Of a DNA stretch of 6,124 bases, positions 5,675 through 6,124 are shown piece after piece. A model generated the notes under the pieces. The model had not been told where the DNA came from. It did no database searches and worked only from the letters and a program-made list of their open reading frames with translations. Location of the stretch: the NCBI GenBank assembly GCA_003694205.1, contig RFKS01000203.1, positions 1 through 6,124 on the forward strand, in the 5' to 3' direction. The number at the start of each line of letters is the position of its first letter. The first letter of the stretch is position 1. Position numbers and translations under genes: made by a program. The DNA is from Alphaproteobacteria bacterium (GTDB taxonomy: Bacteria > Pseudomonadota > Alphaproteobacteria > Sphingomonadales > Rhodothalassiaceae).

Positions 5675-6087
5675 TGGCGGATTTCGTTCTCGACGCGTCA
5701 GTGGCCCTGGCCTGGCTGTTCGAGGACGAGATCGACACCTATGCGGAAGAGGTCGAGAGATGCTTGCGCGAGGGGCGATTCGCCGCCGTGCCGACATTGT
5801 GGCATTATGAAATCGTCAACGCCATCCTGAGTGCGGAGCGTCGTCGACGTCTGACATCGGAGCAGGCCGATCTCGCCTGTGCGGCACTCGGCGCCTTGCC
5901 ACTCGAAATCGATCCGCATCCGCTCAACGGCGCGGCGCTGCTTGCGCTTGGGCGTCGGGCGCAACTCAGCGCCTATGATGCGGCCTATCTCGAGCTGTCA
6001 CAGCGTCTGTGCGTACCATTGGCGACGCGAGACCGACGCTTGTCCACGGCCGCCGAAGCCGTTGCAGTGCCGCTCTTTCGCCCCTGA
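5674..6087 (+). CDS. vapC: PIN-domain ribonuclease toxin (VapC family)
   Basis: 137 residues, a usual VapC length. The four acidic positions expected for a PIN-domain active site are present: D7 in VLDASVALAWLFEDE, E46 in HYEIVNAIL, D102 in LSAYDAAYLELS, and D120 in ATRDRRL. These coordinate Mg2+ or Mn2+ for cleavage of RNA; known VapC toxins often cut initiator tRNA or 23S rRNA, but the target here cannot be told. The start ATG overlaps the antitoxin stop (TGATG), so the two genes are translationally coupled. The protein is intact, with no frameshift or truncation, so the module may be functional. Confidence 0.95.
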   Translation: MADFVLDASVALAWLFEDEIDTYAEEVERCLREGRFAAVPTLWHYEIVNAILSAERRRRLTSEQADLACAALGALPLEIDPHPLNGAALLALGRRAQLSAYDAAYLELSQRLCVPLATRDRRLSTAAEAVAVPLFRP

Positions 6088-6090
6088 CCT

Positions 6091-6124
6091 TCAACTCGCC
6101 CGGAGGCCCTCGACCGCCTTGAAG
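6091..6124 (-). CDS. Possible C-terminal end of a convergent gene (truncated by window edge)
   Basis: On the minus strand, reading in from the window edge, the frame gives FKAVEGLRAS followed by TGA (complement of TCA at 6091-6093). The composition and GC-rich third positions look like coding sequence, and only 3 bp would separate it from the vapC stop. Ten residues are too few to identify a family, and the fragment could be chance. Confidence 0.3.
   Translation of the reverse strand, partial: FKAVEGLRAS

Noticed and set aside
4238..5797. Minus-strand open frame of 519 codons across the AGCS end, the SDR and the toxin-antitoxin genes
   Set aside because: It runs antisense to four well-supported genes and through a promoter, and shows no family motifs. 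It is open only because of base composition.
6089..6124. Inverted repeat CTTCAA/TTGAAG after vapC
   Set aside because: It is six bases with a 24-base gap and reaches the window edge. The sequence reads equally well as the end of a convergent coding frame, so a structural role is not supported.

Overview
The window is GC-rich (about two thirds G+C by eye) and densely coding, with long spurious open frames antisense to the real genes. Protein wording and codon use fit an alphaproteobacterium, probably of the Hyphomicrobiales, but this is inference; there is no rRNA or marker gene to confirm it. I see no tRNA, rRNA, insertion sequence or CRISPR array.

Layout, left to right. (1) Positions 1-398 (+): the C-terminal third of a family III (CaiB/BaiF) CoA-transferase, cut by the window edge. 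(2) Positions 405-1400 (-): a secreted or periplasmic DUF3179 protein with a CPLC motif, converging on the CoA-transferase with a 6-bp gap. (3) Positions 1469-2848 (-): a neurotransmitter:sodium symporter (NSS/SNF, LeuT-fold) transporter, upstream of and co-directional with the DUF3179 gene. (4) Positions 2849-2995: a divergent intergenic region. (5) Positions 2996-4531 (+): an alanine/glycine:cation symporter (AGCS) with an N-terminal signal-like segment. (6) Positions 4559-5260 (+): an atypical short-chain dehydrogenase/reductase in which Phe replaces the catalytic Tyr, 27 bp behind the AGCS gene. (7) Positions 5429-6087 (+): a VapBC-type toxin-antitoxin pair (Phd/YefM-fold antitoxin and PIN-domain toxin, overlapping by one base) behind an AT-rich promoter with overlapping inverted repeats. 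(8) Positions 6091-6124 (-): possibly the last ten codons of a convergent gene.

How the parts may work together. The centre of the window is a divergent pair of unrelated Na+-coupled amino-acid transporter families sharing a 147-bp control region. Each has a co-directional companion gene (DUF3179 on the left, the SDR on the right). A shared role in small amino-acid or amine uptake is plausible but unproven. The toxin-antitoxin module looks self-contained and independently regulated.

I did not find a convincing undescribed multi-gene system. The points most worth a second look are the SDR with a substituted active site, the DUF3179 gene that lacks a ribosome-binding site and has promoter-like elements placing the transcript start at its ATG, and the overlapping operator-like repeats of the toxin-antitoxin promoter.
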